Assembly: GCF_003201835.2 (NCBI RefSeq)
Contig: NZ_CP029289.2
Span: forward strand, 868,001-932,000
Source of the DNA: Acidianus brierleyi
GTDB taxonomy: Archaea; Thermoproteota; Thermoprotei_A; Sulfolobales; Sulfolobaceae
DNA: 64,000 nucleotides
Direction of reading: 5' to 3'
The notes under the pieces: model-generated
The model's input: only the letters and a program-made list of their open reading frames with translations
What the model was told of the DNA's origin: nothing
Database searches by the model: none
Translations under genes and position numbers: made by a program
In this document: positions 1 to 9,401 of the stretch, piece after piece
How the letters are laid out: the number at the start of each line of letters is the position of its first letter
Numbering within the stretch: the stretch's first letter is position 1

Positions 1-1585
1 AGTTAAAATTAGAATCATATGCAAACGCAAAAATTTTTTTATCTTGATTTTTTATAGATTGTAAATTATAACCGTGGTTAGCTATAAATATTTTTACATA
101 GTTCTCATTTATATCTTTATTTAAACTTTTTATAGTCCCATCTAAAGATATTTCGTATTTTACAGATCCAGTTACTCCAGATTCTAATATTATCCATGAA
201 TCTCTAAGTTCATATTCAGTTTTCATGGGTTTTGAAAACATGCTATTTATAAAATTTTCAAGAGCAATTTTTTGAGCTGAGATCAAAGATATTCCAATCT
301 TATTACATGAAACGTTTTTAGAACTAGAGTCAACATGACATTTATAGAGATAATCTCCAGATAAAAATACGTCATAATTGCCCTCTACTTTAACTATATT
401 TCCATTTATTTTACTTTGTGCTAGTTTTATTGCATAATCTTTAGTTATTCTGACATTCTTTCGTATTATTTTACCTACTTCATTAAGTTCAATCTGTATT
501 TCGACTTTATCATCTTGATAATCAATGATATAGCCATCCTTATTTCTTGATATCTTAGGAGAATTTTTTAATTCTGTTTCCCTTTTAATTTCCATCAAAG
601 CTAATTTTTCTAGCTTGTCATTATCTATAGGCTTAAAGCTAACATTCAACTTATTCCTATTGATACTAACTATAGCTTCAGTCAATTCAACTTGAAATAT
701 GATATTATAGGTATCTAGAAACCATGCCTTTTTCTTTAGTTCTTTAGAAATATCTATTATTTGACTATAATTAGGTAATCTTCTTTTTAATAATTCTACT
801 GCTAAATTAGCTATTTTAGGATATTCAATGTTAAGTTTCTCATACTTAACTTCAGAGGCCATTATTGTTCTCTGCATTGGAGTTTCCAGAAGTTCAGAAA
901 CATCTTCTCCTGCTCCATCTAATGCTATTTGCGATGAAAGAACTTTTCTTCTTCTATCATTTTGTAAATTATAGCCTATTTTTACTTGGAATACATATAA
1001 TCTCTTTAATATAGCTTCTGTCCTTTTAATCTTGTAATTTCCATATTTTCCAACTAAGTTTTCCGCTTTATTTATTACATTTTCTATATCTATATCTAAA
1101 TATACTCCTTCATTAACTTTGATTTCCTTAATATCCTCCTTTTCATTTTCGATTATTTGTGAATCTTCTGAAATTTTAGTAGGTGAAACCATGGGAACTC
1201 TTACTTGATTTTGTTGAATTAATTTAGCTAATTGAAAACCATTAATTAGAAGAATATTAAGTTTGCTTGCTACTTCAGTAGCATCTACAGTAAAATCAGA
1301 CGTTGTTATTATTATTCCCTTATCGCAGTCTTGTAATTTCATGGACGTATAAAGATCTCTTACTGTTTTCTCTCCTATTTTAGTACTAGTATATCTTTTT
1401 ATTTGAATTGCGTATTTATGTATACCATCCAGTTCTTCTTTCCATGCTAAAATATCTACACCTCTATCTCCGGAACCTCCTACCCATTTTATGTTCTTAA
1501 AACCTAATTTTGGTAAAAATTCGTCTGCTATGAACTTTTCAAACGATGTAGGGTCAAGACTAGCTATATATTCAGTAATACCCAT
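1..1585 (-). CDS. Mrr-like restriction endonuclease domain protein, C-terminus beyond window edge
   Basis: The reading frame is open from the ATG at 1585 to the left edge (about 528 codons, no stop), so the protein is partial. Residues 1-125 look like an Mrr/restriction-endonuclease-type PD-(D/E)xK domain: an FEKF helix near residue 16, the GDRGVDI motif at 39-45 (catalytic Asp 44) and the QIKRY strand at 61-65 (Q-x-K variant of the E-x-K motif), followed by a strand GIIITTSDF typical of the family. The remaining 400 residues are not recognised. Such proteins cut or bind DNA and often restrict foreign or modified DNA. No partner methylase is visible to its right; a partner could lie outside the window. 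Confidence 0.7.
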   Translation of the reverse strand, partial: MGITEYIASLDPTSFEKFIADEFLPKLGFKNIKWVGGSGDRGVDILAWKEELDGIHKYAIQIKRYTSTKIGEKTVRDLYTSMKLQDCDKGIIITTSDFTVDATEVASKLNILLINGFQLAKLIQQNQVRVPMVSPTKISEDSQIIENEKEDIKEIKVNEGVYLDIDIENVINKAENLVGKYGNYKIKRTEAILKRLYVFQVKIGYNLQNDRRRKVLSSQIALDGAGEDVSELLETPMQRTIMASEVKYEKLNIEYPKIANLAVELLKRRLPNYSQIIDISKELKKKAWFLDTYNIIFQVELTEAIVSINRNKLNVSFKPIDNDKLEKLALMEIKRETELKNSPKISRNKDGYIIDYQDDKVEIQIELNEVGKIIRKNVRITKDYAIKLAQSKINGNIVKVEGNYDVFLSGDYLYKCHVDSSSKNVSCNKIGISLISAQKIALENFINSMFSKPMKTEYELRDSWIILESGVTGSVKYEISLDGTIKSLNKDINENYVKIFIANHGYNLQSIKNQDKKIFAFAYDSNFN

Positions 1586-1648
1586 GGAAATTATTATATC
1601 ATAGTGAAATATAAAGATTAATATTCTTTATAAGTCTATTTAGAAACA

Positions 1649-1779
1649 ATGTTTTGTAGACTAGTTCAATTTTCTTGGATGTTAAGCTCATTAAATTTTC
1701 TTAAATTCAAAATCAAGCGTTGATTTAAAAGTAAGTTTAACGTTAGCTTTAATAAAAATTGAAGCAATCTACAAAGCAT
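1649..1779. repeat. AT-rich imperfect palindromic element, copy 1
   Basis: The ends (TTTTGTAGACTAGTTCAATT near 1651 and the reverse complement of AATTGAAGCAATCTACAAAG near 1758-1777) are imperfect inverted repeats of about 25 bp. A second element with related ends and similar AT-rich interior is at 29433-29578. It has no coding potential and may be a small MITE. The rest of 1586-2013 shows no gene. Confidence 0.35.
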
Positions 1780-2013
1780 CGAAACAGTACTATTTATCCT
1801 TTTGATCATTTATAATTTGTGTAAAACTTAAAAGAGCTATAGTAATCATCCTATTTTTACGAAAAATTAATATCGGCTAGAAGATTTTAAGTATTGCTTG
1901 TTAATTGGTGTAAATACCAAAAATAAATATTTTATACATAAAAACATTTTTATAGGAAAAATCTTTTTATTGTAGATTCTTTGTTAGTAGGAAATAATAT
2001 TATGACTTTTCTA

Positions 2014-3286
2014 GAGACTGTCCCAAGCGCAAATAATTGAATAAATCTATGTACAAGTTTATAGATAATTGTTCAAAAGTAAATATAATTAACTGAGAAA
2101 TTTTGAATTTTCCCTTGAAGCTAAAAGTCGCGTAATACTTAAAGGGAACCGGGACGATGTAGTACCGATTCACATGGAACATTGGATAGAATACTACAAC
2201 GGTCCGGTTCTCTATAAAGAATTATCATCAAAGCATAAAACACTTGTAAAAATGAACTACGTACTAATCACGTCAGAAGTATTATCGCGTCTAGATGACC
2301 TCTTCATATTGAGGGCTTTAATAGTGATGGTCGTGTGGACGTGTTCTTACAGGAATGTGTGGAGCTACTACCGAACCGACGTGGTAGTAAGATGGTTCCT
2401 AGGAGAATGCAAGTCTAAGTCAGAGATCCACAGAAGGGCCAAGAAGTTTAGGTTAGAGATCAAGACGGTTTTCAAGGAGTTCTCCAAGGAGCTGGAGGGG
2501 AAGTTGAGTGGGCGGACTACTTACCTAGCAGCACGTTATACGGCAAGGTTGGGAAGTTGTGGATCGTGGATTCCTTCCTAATCGAGGTACCCTTCGGGAA
2601 GAGGAACAAGGAAACATTGGAGAAGAAGTTTGAGCTAGACCTAAGGCAGAGGAAGTACAGGGAGGCGGCTAACACGCTCTTCTTTTACATTAAGTGCAAA
2701 GTGAGGAGGAGGTTCAAGGGAGAGTTTACAAAGAAGAGGAACAGGAGTTCGGCTTCAAGGTCTTCAACCTCATGTCGCCTACAATGATAGTTCACGAGAT
2801 TCAAGTGGAACTGGCCAATTTTCCGGACAATAAGGTTGGCTTCTCCCGCAGCGGTTATAAGGTAGTGGATAGGGGCTTCGTGGGGAAGTCCTCGACCTGG
2901 TTGATAGGTTTCTCTAGTTTCAGGAGTGGAGTTCTTTGGGATCTTCTTGAGGAGGTATTGGAGGCCTTACGCTACTGAAAAGGGTATGGTCGAGTTCTTT
3001 GTCTACGTTATCGCGTTGATTTACAACTCCTACATCTACACTTCTGTGTTATCGCGTGTTCCGGAGAGTCAACTCGCCCACTAACTTGTACCGCGAGAGT
3101 TGATCAAGGTAGTGTGGACTATGTTGGAAATTCTGTTTTTCTCTATACTTGATTATTTTCCATTACAATATAAGCTTAATCTCTCGTTATACTGAAAGAT
3201 ATAATTATATTTTATTCTTAATTAATTATAAAATTGTTTTTCTATCATACTATATTTATTCAATTATTTGCGCTTGGGACACTCTC
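2014..3286 (+). mobile_element. Insertion sequence with 30-bp terminal inverted repeats, copy 1
   Basis: About 1273 bp bounded by inverted repeats: left end GAGACTGTCCCAAGCGCAAA and right end complementary to GAGAGTGTCCCAAGCGCAAA, extending to about 30 bp. A second copy lies at 61024-62300. Both ends here abut CTAG (2011-2014 and 3286-3289), which may be the target or a duplication. The transposase is a DDE-type protein of the IS5-like Sulfolobales kind; I do not assign a named IS. Confidence 0.8.
2174..3084 (+). pseudogene. Transposase of the 1.27-kb IS, broken
   Basis: Starts with MEHWIEYYNG. The frame is broken by a short deletion near 2515-2540 (compare the copy at 61184), resumes at 2557 with the WIVDSFLIEVPFG block that probably holds the first catalytic Asp, and shifts frame again near 2730 and near 2978 before ending at the stop at 3082. 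The last two shifts are shared exactly with the second copy. At least the deletion makes this copy inactive. Confidence 0.7.
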
Positions 3287-3390
3287 TAGACTATATTCAC
3301 TCAGTTCCATACATACTATTTATTCTTCCCCATTTATATTATTTCATGTATATATTGAATCTAGAGTAGAACCGTAAAGCTGAAAAATAA

Positions 3391-4713
3391 TTAACTAGAG
3401 AAAAACGCATCTAAACCACTTTTTCTATTTATGACTTTTTCTATAAATTTATCTCTAATAGGTAAATATACTTTTTCAAAGAATTCTCTTTGATTTTCGA
3501 GAACTTCTTTAGGAAAAGACGAAACGTATTTTATAGTAGCATCCCATGCTTTATCGTAAGAGATTATAGGTTCTATTTTGTCTTTTATTTCCCTATCATA
3601 GTCTTCTGGAGTTTGCATTTTATCTCCTATTATATAATATCCTTTTTCAGTATCTTGATATACTTGTTCTCCTGCAACATTAGCTAACACTCTATCTTTT
3701 CTAAACTCAGAAGGTACCGTAGTTTTAGAATATTTAGGCGCATATCCTTTACCATAATACTTTGCCCAGGCATAGAAAATTGCTCTATTTAATCCAAAAG
3801 ACTTAGCCTTATCCATATTGCCATAAAGTACGTAATATCTTGCAGCCTGTACTATTCCCATAACTTGGAATCTCCCTATTTTAGCTTCATTCATACTCTC
3901 TCCCGTATTTTCTCTTGTCTTAGTAACTTTCCTTTTACGAGGTTTAACTCCTTCATGTGAAGGTTTGTATGATTGAATAGCCTTAGTCAATAAATCTTCA
4001 GTCTCGTTTTCTTCATATCTTTCATAAATTCCTTCTTCATGAATAAAATTTTGAGGATTCGCCCAGTCTAAACTAAATTTACTCAGTTTATCAGGAGAAA
4101 AGCAAACAGCGACGTAATTAAGTTCCCTATGAAATGAGAGAGGAGCAGTAAATATTCTTTTTGAATCTATTAATTCGTCTACCTTCAGTACTCCTCCAGA
4201 ACTTTCTGAAAGCTTTTGTAAATCATTCCTACTTTTTTCAATTATATACTGTACTATTGCGTGGGCAGCAGTTAATGGGTAATAATCTTTAGGTATAGAA
4301 TTCTCATTTATCCTTACATGTATTCCTTCACCACTCCACAAAAGATAAATGGATTTTTCTACTCCTTCTTTTTCAAGTTGTGAAACTATTACTTCAGCAG
4401 CTTTTACAGCATATTCCCATTTGTCTATCTTTGTGTCTATGTCAAAAAAAGGAGTATAGTAAAGAAGATTATCCTTTTCTATATTATCCTTTGTAACCTC
4501 TTCATATTTTCCTGCAGTAGCGTAAACTGTTCTAGCCTTAAATTCAGAAATTTTCTTTGCAACTGAATCTTCATTTTCAAAAACCAAAGGATTACCTTGT
4601 TTATCATACCTAAACATTGTACTTCCATAAAGGGCTATCCATCTCTGTTTAGAAAAATTGTAAATTTCTCTCTTAACTATTTCCTTATTATAATGAGAAA
4701 ATAGTAAACTCAT
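3391..4713 (-). CDS. PriS-like archaeo-eukaryotic primase (AEP) superfamily protein
   Basis: This 440-aa protein carries the three AEP landmarks in order: FDID at 90-93 (metal-binding D-x-D, motif I), SGEGIHVRI at 127-135 (the sGxGxHvR motif II) and the basic segment DSKRIFTAPLSFHRE at 183-197, which matches the RxxRxPxSLH region of small primase subunits. The C-terminal 200 residues are lysine-rich and not recognised. AEPs make primers or fill gaps in DNA. This is not the chromosomal PriS, whose termini differ, and plasmid- or repair-type roles are possible. The ATG at 4713 follows an AT-rich promoter region shared divergently with the gene at 5022. Confidence 0.65.
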   Translation of the reverse strand: MSLLFSHYNKEIVKREIYNFSKQRWIALYGSTMFRYDKQGNPLVFENEDSVAKKISEFKARTVYATAGKYEEVTKDNIEKDNLLYYTPFFDIDTKIDKWEYAVKAAEVIVSQLEKEGVEKSIYLLWSGEGIHVRINENSIPKDYYPLTAAHAIVQYIIEKSRNDLQKLSESSGGVLKVDELIDSKRIFTAPLSFHRELNYVAVCFSPDKLSKFSLDWANPQNFIHEEGIYERYEENETEDLLTKAIQSYKPSHEGVKPRKRKVTKTRENTGESMNEAKIGRFQVMGIVQAARYYVLYGNMDKAKSFGLNRAIFYAWAKYYGKGYAPKYSKTTVPSEFRKDRVLANVAGEQVYQDTEKGYYIIGDKMQTPEDYDREIKDKIEPIISYDKAWDATIKYVSSFPKEVLENQREFFEKVYLPIRDKFIEKVINRKSGLDAFFSS

Positions 4714-5021
4714 AATATGAATATTTTATGTTTTTAATATTAAGGATTTGCCATTTTAGATTATAGAAGTTAGTAGAGCATTAAAAACTGAATCCATATC
4801 TTTTTCAAGGCTTTCAGCGAGTATCTTTTAATCCTTTAAACTATTTCCTAGCAGACTTAAGGATCTAATTATGAGTATCTGAGTTTGGCTTAACTGTTTT
4901 AATTTTTCTTTTTTATAATTTTGTAAATATATTCTTAAACTATTATAAAACTAAAGCTTGCTTTTTACAAGATAGCATATATAGTAATACCTTATAAATA
5001 CTTTGGCTAATAATCTAATAT

Positions 5022-6206
5022 ATGGAAAGATTAAAGGATGTTTATAGTATCGACAAATTTGGGAAGAACGTTCCGGAGTGGACTGAGGAGGTAAAGTATG
5101 AGTTTGTAGACTATATTATGGGAGAAAAAATTAAAGGAAGTGAAGAATGGATCAAGAACTTTCAAAATATAATGAATATAGCTAAAGAAAAACTAGGATT
5201 GAAAGATTTTATTTTAAGTAAAGAAATGAGAAGTTTTCTGGAAGATCCGAGAAGACATCTTGTGAAAAAGCTTTTCCTTTATTTTCACGATCTAATTAGA
5301 GGAAGGATAACTCCAGAAGAATTTTCTACTAAGGGTAGACAAGCTATAAACAGTTCTTTTGGTTCTAATTTAAGAGGTATATATCAATCTTGGGGACTTC
5401 TTTCCATTATGATTCTTCTTTCTGATAAAGGATTTAGAATAGCTTATCCAGAACATAAGGTGATAAATTTAGATAGAACCGGAATGCAAAAAGCTGGAAG
5501 CATTCCTCCAAATGCAATAATGGAGGACGTTATTGGTAGGTCCTTTAGCTTTTTTGTTGAAGCCCCAAGACCTATAGGATGGGAAGATGGTGGAGATTTG
5601 GAAAAAGTTTGGAAATTATACTCTACATTAAGGCCTGACATGTTAATTTATAAAGGATTTTATACAGATATAGTGGATCTTTCTGGCAATATACCAATAA
5701 AGAGACCTAATTACATTGTAGAATTTAAGGAGCTGGACGATTGGTGGAAGAGATGGAGATATTTAAAAGGATATAAGCCTTTTACTGTAAATGAATGGAG
5801 GGCTAGGTGGATTAATGGACTTTATGAAGGACTTGCTGATGTCTTGGGGAAGAAACCTGAAGATTTACCTAAATTTGAAAAAGAAGAAGGTAAAAAAATA
5901 AGAGAATATAAAATAATTGAATTATACATGGGAGTTTATAATCCAGATCAAGGTGTTTTGATAAGTAGGAAAAGCGTAGGTAATGAGGTAAAGGAAGAAT
6001 TAAAGAACGTAATGGTGATAGACGACGTAGAATTTAACTACAATAAACTTGAGGAACTTACCAATTCCATGATAAAAGGTATTGGAATTAATCTAAACAT
6101 AAAGGACCTAGCTTATAAATATGCTATGGAAAATCTTGATGATTTTAGAAAATGGCTAAGAGAAAAAATAGGTATAGAAATTAGTAAGGAAATGCTAAAT
6201 TTTTAG
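5022..6206 (+). CDS. Uncharacterised protein with PD-(D/E)xK nuclease-like motif
   Basis: A 394-aa protein. The C-terminal half contains RPDMLIY at 204-210 followed 23 residues later by YIVEFKEL at 231-238, the spacing and hydrophobic pattern of a PD-x(n)-E-x-K nuclease core; an acidic residue at E180 in FFVEAP could be the upstream helix acid. A TATA-like box (CTTATAAATACTT, about 4990-5002) lies roughly 25-30 nt before the ATG, so the transcript is probably leaderless. It is divergent from the primase-like gene, so a nucleic-acid role is plausible. No family name is recognised. Confidence 0.5.
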   Translation: MERLKDVYSIDKFGKNVPEWTEEVKYEFVDYIMGEKIKGSEEWIKNFQNIMNIAKEKLGLKDFILSKEMRSFLEDPRRHLVKKLFLYFHDLIRGRITPEEFSTKGRQAINSSFGSNLRGIYQSWGLLSIMILLSDKGFRIAYPEHKVINLDRTGMQKAGSIPPNAIMEDVIGRSFSFFVEAPRPIGWEDGGDLEKVWKLYSTLRPDMLIYKGFYTDIVDLSGNIPIKRPNYIVEFKELDDWWKRWRYLKGYKPFTVNEWRARWINGLYEGLADVLGKKPEDLPKFEKEEGKKIREYKIIELYMGVYNPDQGVLISRKSVGNEVKEELKNVMVIDDVEFNYNKLEELTNSMIKGIGINLNIKDLAYKYAMENLDDFRKWLREKIGIEISKEMLNF

Positions 6207-6248
6207 ATTATTTGAAGAAAATTACTAAAGTCTTTTTACATCTTGAAA

Positions 6249-6893
6249 TCAGATCTTAATTAGTTCTACATTATTGTCTATCTTGATGTATCCCTTGTCC
6301 ATATAAATATTGTGATTATCTGAAAGAGTTCCAGCATTAGCACATTTAATATTATCAAATTTTACTAAAGCATGTGAATGTCCTAAAATTAGGTAATCTG
6401 TTGTTCTTAATAATATTTTAAAAGATAGGCAGAAAAGTAATGGAGGAAGATTTCTGTTAATCTTCTTCAATATCTTTGCAAATCTATATTCTGCTCTTTC
6501 GTTAAAGTATTGATTTCCATGTAGAAGTATATAATTTCTATTTTTAACATTAAGAAAAAGAATATCTGTATCACCGTTAATTACATCTTCGTCCCCTCTA
6601 ATGTAAATTATTTTTCTCTTATAATTTAATTCTTTTAAAAATTTTTTATAATCGTTCTCTTTTTCTACTATTATATCCCCCAATAAGACGACTAGATCTG
6701 GGTTCTCTTTGTTTAATATTTCAACAATTTTTTCTACATCGCAATGCGGATAATGGATATCTGAAAGAATAAGAGAATTTTTAGCCTTTGCTGAAAGTTT
6801 CCTCACACATGTTGTTAAAGCTTTTAATATAATTAATATTATTTCTCTTAATAAACAATAGATTTGGATACTGTTTATTCTCTTTTCATACAT
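6249..6893 (-). CDS. Calcineurin-like metallophosphoesterase
   Basis: Residues 40-175 contain the metallophosphoesterase motifs in order: SDIH (44-47), LLGD (70-73), GDED (100-103, replacing the usual GNHE/D), LLHGNQ (123-128) and GHSH (171-174). These ligate two metal ions. The small size (214 aa) and the short blocks resemble archaeal MJ0936-like phosphodiesterases. A helix-rich 35-residue N-terminus precedes the domain; an internal start is possible. It lies in the same direction as, and 31 bp after, the coiled-coil gene at 6925, so it may be the last gene of that transcript. Confidence 0.8.
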   Translation of the reverse strand: MYEKRINSIQIYCLLREIILIILKALTTCVRKLSAKAKNSLILSDIHYPHCDVEKIVEILNKENPDLVVLLGDIIVEKENDYKKFLKELNYKRKIIYIRGDEDVINGDTDILFLNVKNRNYILLHGNQYFNERAEYRFAKILKKINRNLPPLLFCLSFKILLRTTDYLILGHSHALVKFDNIKCANAGTLSDNHNIYMDKGYIKIDNNVELIKI

Positions 6894-6913
6894 AATTTTA
6901 ATTAACTCAATGA

Positions 6914-7188
6914 ATATAGTCTATTTAGTTTTTCTTTAAAATTATTTCTCCCTTTATATTATAGATTTTTCCTATATTCTCTATTTGTAACTCATAAAAT
7001 GCCTTTTTAGCTATCAATTCTGTTAAATTATATTCTCGTACTACTGATGATAATGTAACAGCGTCTGATAACATGAGTTTTCTTTTAATTATATCTTTAG
7101 CTTTAAATATTTTTTCAGTATCTAGCTCTTGATCAAAAATATCGATATAACTATTTATTCTGTTATCTAGCTTATTATAGATTAATTC
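6914..7188 (-). repeat. Direct repeat flanking the ESCRT/kinase locus, copy 1
   Basis: About 275 bp covering the C-terminal codons of the coiled-coil/winged-helix gene. A copy with only a few substitutions lies in the same orientation at 13386-13658, beyond the four-gene operon, so the two copies bracket about 6.2 kb. Confidence 0.85.
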
Positions 7189-8766
7189 GCCAGATAATAG
7201 ATCTATCAAACATACTGATAAATAATAGTCCGTAAAGTTCTTCTTAAAATCGTCAGAGAATATATATTCCTTTACTTTTTTATCGAAACCTGTTGGTGAA
7301 GCTATTCCTATAACATGTAATACCTTTCCTTGCTCAGCAGCATCAATTGATTTATCTAGATATTCTAGAATATCTGCTAATGAAATAGTCTTATCGTCTG
7401 CTAGTTTCTTTACGTAATTTTCAATATGAGAAAGGAATTTAGCTTTAATTATTATACTCAAATCGTCTTTTAACAATCTCCGTTTCCTTATTATATATGT
7501 AACTTCAGTATTATGTGGATATAAATGTAGTTCTTTTGGATTAATATTTAACGAATTTATTTCATCGCTTCTTTCTATTATATAGTTATTGGATTTATCT
7601 ATATTTATTTCCCCTTTTCTTATAGGGTCTAAAAACTTTCTAGGAAATGTATTCATTTTCATTTCTAATCTTCCAATAAAATTGACTTCCATTATTCTAG
7701 CTTCGGTATTACTTATAACAATGCTTGATTCTGAAATATTTTTATATTCGTTTATTTTTTCTTGAAGTTCCAAATTATCGATCTGAAGCTTAGAAACCGT
7801 ATTCTGATAGTTTTGGATTTTCTCGGTTAATTCTCTTATAGTATCTTCATATCTTCTTATTTCTGATTCTATAATAGTTTTACTCTCATTTTTTATTTTA
7901 ATTGCAAAATTTTCGAGTTCAGCCTTTTGTGATTCAAGAATTTTTTTCTGCTCAATAAGTTCCCTAACTTTTCCTTGTAAAAAGGTTATCATATTTTTTA
8001 TTTTATCTTCTAAGGTTACACCTTTTACTCCATAATTATTTAGATATTTATCTATTTTTTCCTTTTCTTCTCTTAACATTTCTATTTCCTTTTCAAGTTC
8101 GTCAATTTTCTCTTCTGCTATTTTCCTCATATTTTCCTCAATTTTTCTCCTTTCAATTTCAGCATCGTATTGTTTTCTTATAACATATTCATATTCATTA
8201 AATAACTGTCTAGGAGCCCCTGGGTCTTTAGAGAAGTAAGCTATTATACCAGATTTTATTTTATCGAACCTATTGATATATTCATGCCTTAAAGCTATTC
8301 CTAATGTTTGTCTAATTTTATATTCTCCTGGTTCTAGAAGTTTTTCATACTCGTACATTTCCTCATCGTACCATTTCTTTATAATATCATAAATCTTCCC
8401 TGTTTTGTTAAATAAGGCTGAAGCTATTTCAGTATCTTTTATGTAATCTAAAAGGAGAAAATTATCTAATTTTAAAAAAGCTGTATACTCATCGTCTGTA
8501 AAGTCTTTGGATATGAGGGCTACTATAGAGTCCTTGCAATCTTTCAAACTTGAAGCTATTCTAATCATGGCTAAATCAAAAAATCCTAATTTCAAGTTTT
8601 TCTCATCAAACGAAAGGTCTTTAATACAATTATTTTCATAATATAATCTGTTCTTTTTTAGCTCATTGTAAACTTGAATTCTAGATTCAAGGGGCTCATT
8701 TTTTAAACTAATTAAATCCTTTCTAGCATAATTCATAACGTAATCAAATATGTCTTGGCAATTCAT
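6925..8766 (-). CDS. Coiled-coil protein with C-terminal winged-helix domain
   Basis: A 613-aa protein of unrecognised family. Residues 1-195 are helical with an aromatic-rich N-terminus; about 195-345 is a long heptad-type coiled coil rich in E, K and I; 350-545 is mixed alpha/beta; the last 55 residues (from DAVTLSSVVREYNL) read as a winged helix (LSSVV..LTELIAKKAFYELQIENIGKIYNIKGEIIL). Its start overlaps the end of the 167-aa gene by 4 nt (ATGA), so the two are translationally coupled. It is divergent from the ESCRT-like operon across a 135-bp shared promoter region. The winged helix could bind that region, or mediate ESCRT-type protein contacts; both are inference. Confidence 0.7.
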   Translation of the reverse strand: MNCQDIFDYVMNYARKDLISLKNEPLESRIQVYNELKKNRLYYENNCIKDLSFDEKNLKLGFFDLAMIRIASSLKDCKDSIVALISKDFTDDEYTAFLKLDNFLLLDYIKDTEIASALFNKTGKIYDIIKKWYDEEMYEYEKLLEPGEYKIRQTLGIALRHEYINRFDKIKSGIIAYFSKDPGAPRQLFNEYEYVIRKQYDAEIERRKIEENMRKIAEEKIDELEKEIEMLREEKEKIDKYLNNYGVKGVTLEDKIKNMITFLQGKVRELIEQKKILESQKAELENFAIKIKNESKTIIESEIRRYEDTIRELTEKIQNYQNTVSKLQIDNLELQEKINEYKNISESSIVISNTEARIMEVNFIGRLEMKMNTFPRKFLDPIRKGEINIDKSNNYIIERSDEINSLNINPKELHLYPHNTEVTYIIRKRRLLKDDLSIIIKAKFLSHIENYVKKLADDKTISLADILEYLDKSIDAAEQGKVLHVIGIASPTGFDKKVKEYIFSDDFKKNFTDYYLSVCLIDLLSGELIYNKLDNRINSYIDIFDQELDTEKIFKAKDIIKRKLMLSDAVTLSSVVREYNLTELIAKKAFYELQIENIGKIYNIKGEIILKKN

Positions 8767-9266
8767 TTCGAATCACCAAATATTTTTATCTCTTCTGTTA
8801 ATTCTTCGAGAAGTTTTCTTACTGCTTCTTGGCCTCCTGTTAAAGATATGAATACCGAGGTTGAAGAATCTCCTTTAATGTTCATATACAATCGTACTAT
8901 TCCTTTTCTAGTATAAATATCGTATATTTCCATTTCTCCAGAATTTCCTAGGAAAATACCCTTCCTTTTTGATATTAAATATGACATGAAAGACTTAACT
9001 TCCTTTAGTTCTCTTTGTAACTTAAATGTTCTGCTTTCGCTATATTTTTCCTCATTTAAGTCTATTTTTGATATTTTATAGATAGAAATTACATCTATTG
9101 GAAATTTATTAACTATCTCGGAAATTACATCGGAATATATATCATCATTAACTTGAAGTAAATATCCCTCTGGTTTACTTATCTTATTAGGCCATTTACT
9201 TACAATGTAATCTAATCTTTTTCTTTCATTGTCGTTCCTGTACTTCACTTCAATTAAATACATCAT
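8763..9266 (-). CDS. Uncharacterised 167-aa protein, coupled to the coiled-coil gene
   Basis: No family recognised. It begins MMYLIEVKYRNDNERKR, has alternating strands and helices, and a C-terminal segment FISLTGGQEAVRKLLEELTEEIKIFG. First gene of a two-gene (possibly three-gene, with the phosphoesterase) leftward transcript, starting 135 bp from the ATG of the divergent ESCRT-III-like gene. The divergent arrangement and 4-nt overlap with 6925-8766 suggest joint function with that protein. Confidence 0.65.
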   Translation of the reverse strand: MMYLIEVKYRNDNERKRLDYIVSKWPNKISKPEGYLLQVNDDIYSDVISEIVNKFPIDVISIYKISKIDLNEEKYSESRTFKLQRELKEVKSFMSYLISKRKGIFLGNSGEMEIYDIYTRKGIVRLYMNIKGDSSTSVFISLTGGQEAVRKLLEELTEEIKIFGDSK

Positions 9267-9343
9267 ATAATTCTTCTTCTGAGATTATTTTAATTTTTCC
9301 ATAAAGGAGTTTGTTATCAGTTGGTTATATGGAAAAAAAAATC

Positions 9344-9375
9344 TTTCTCCAGTATGGAGAAAAATATATATAATA
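9344..9375 (+). promoter_or_regulatory. Palindrome plus TATA box of the ESCRT-like operon
   Basis: TTTCTCCA-GTA-TGGAGAAA (9344-9362) is a perfect 8-bp-arm inverted repeat. It directly abuts the TATA element AATATATATAATAG (about 9362-9375), some 27-40 nt before the ATG at 9402. A dyad in this position would overlap TFB/BRE contacts and is a good candidate operator for the operon and perhaps the divergent genes. Confidence 0.5.
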
Positions 9376-9401
9376 GTTATGCGAATTAATACTAGATAAA
9401 T

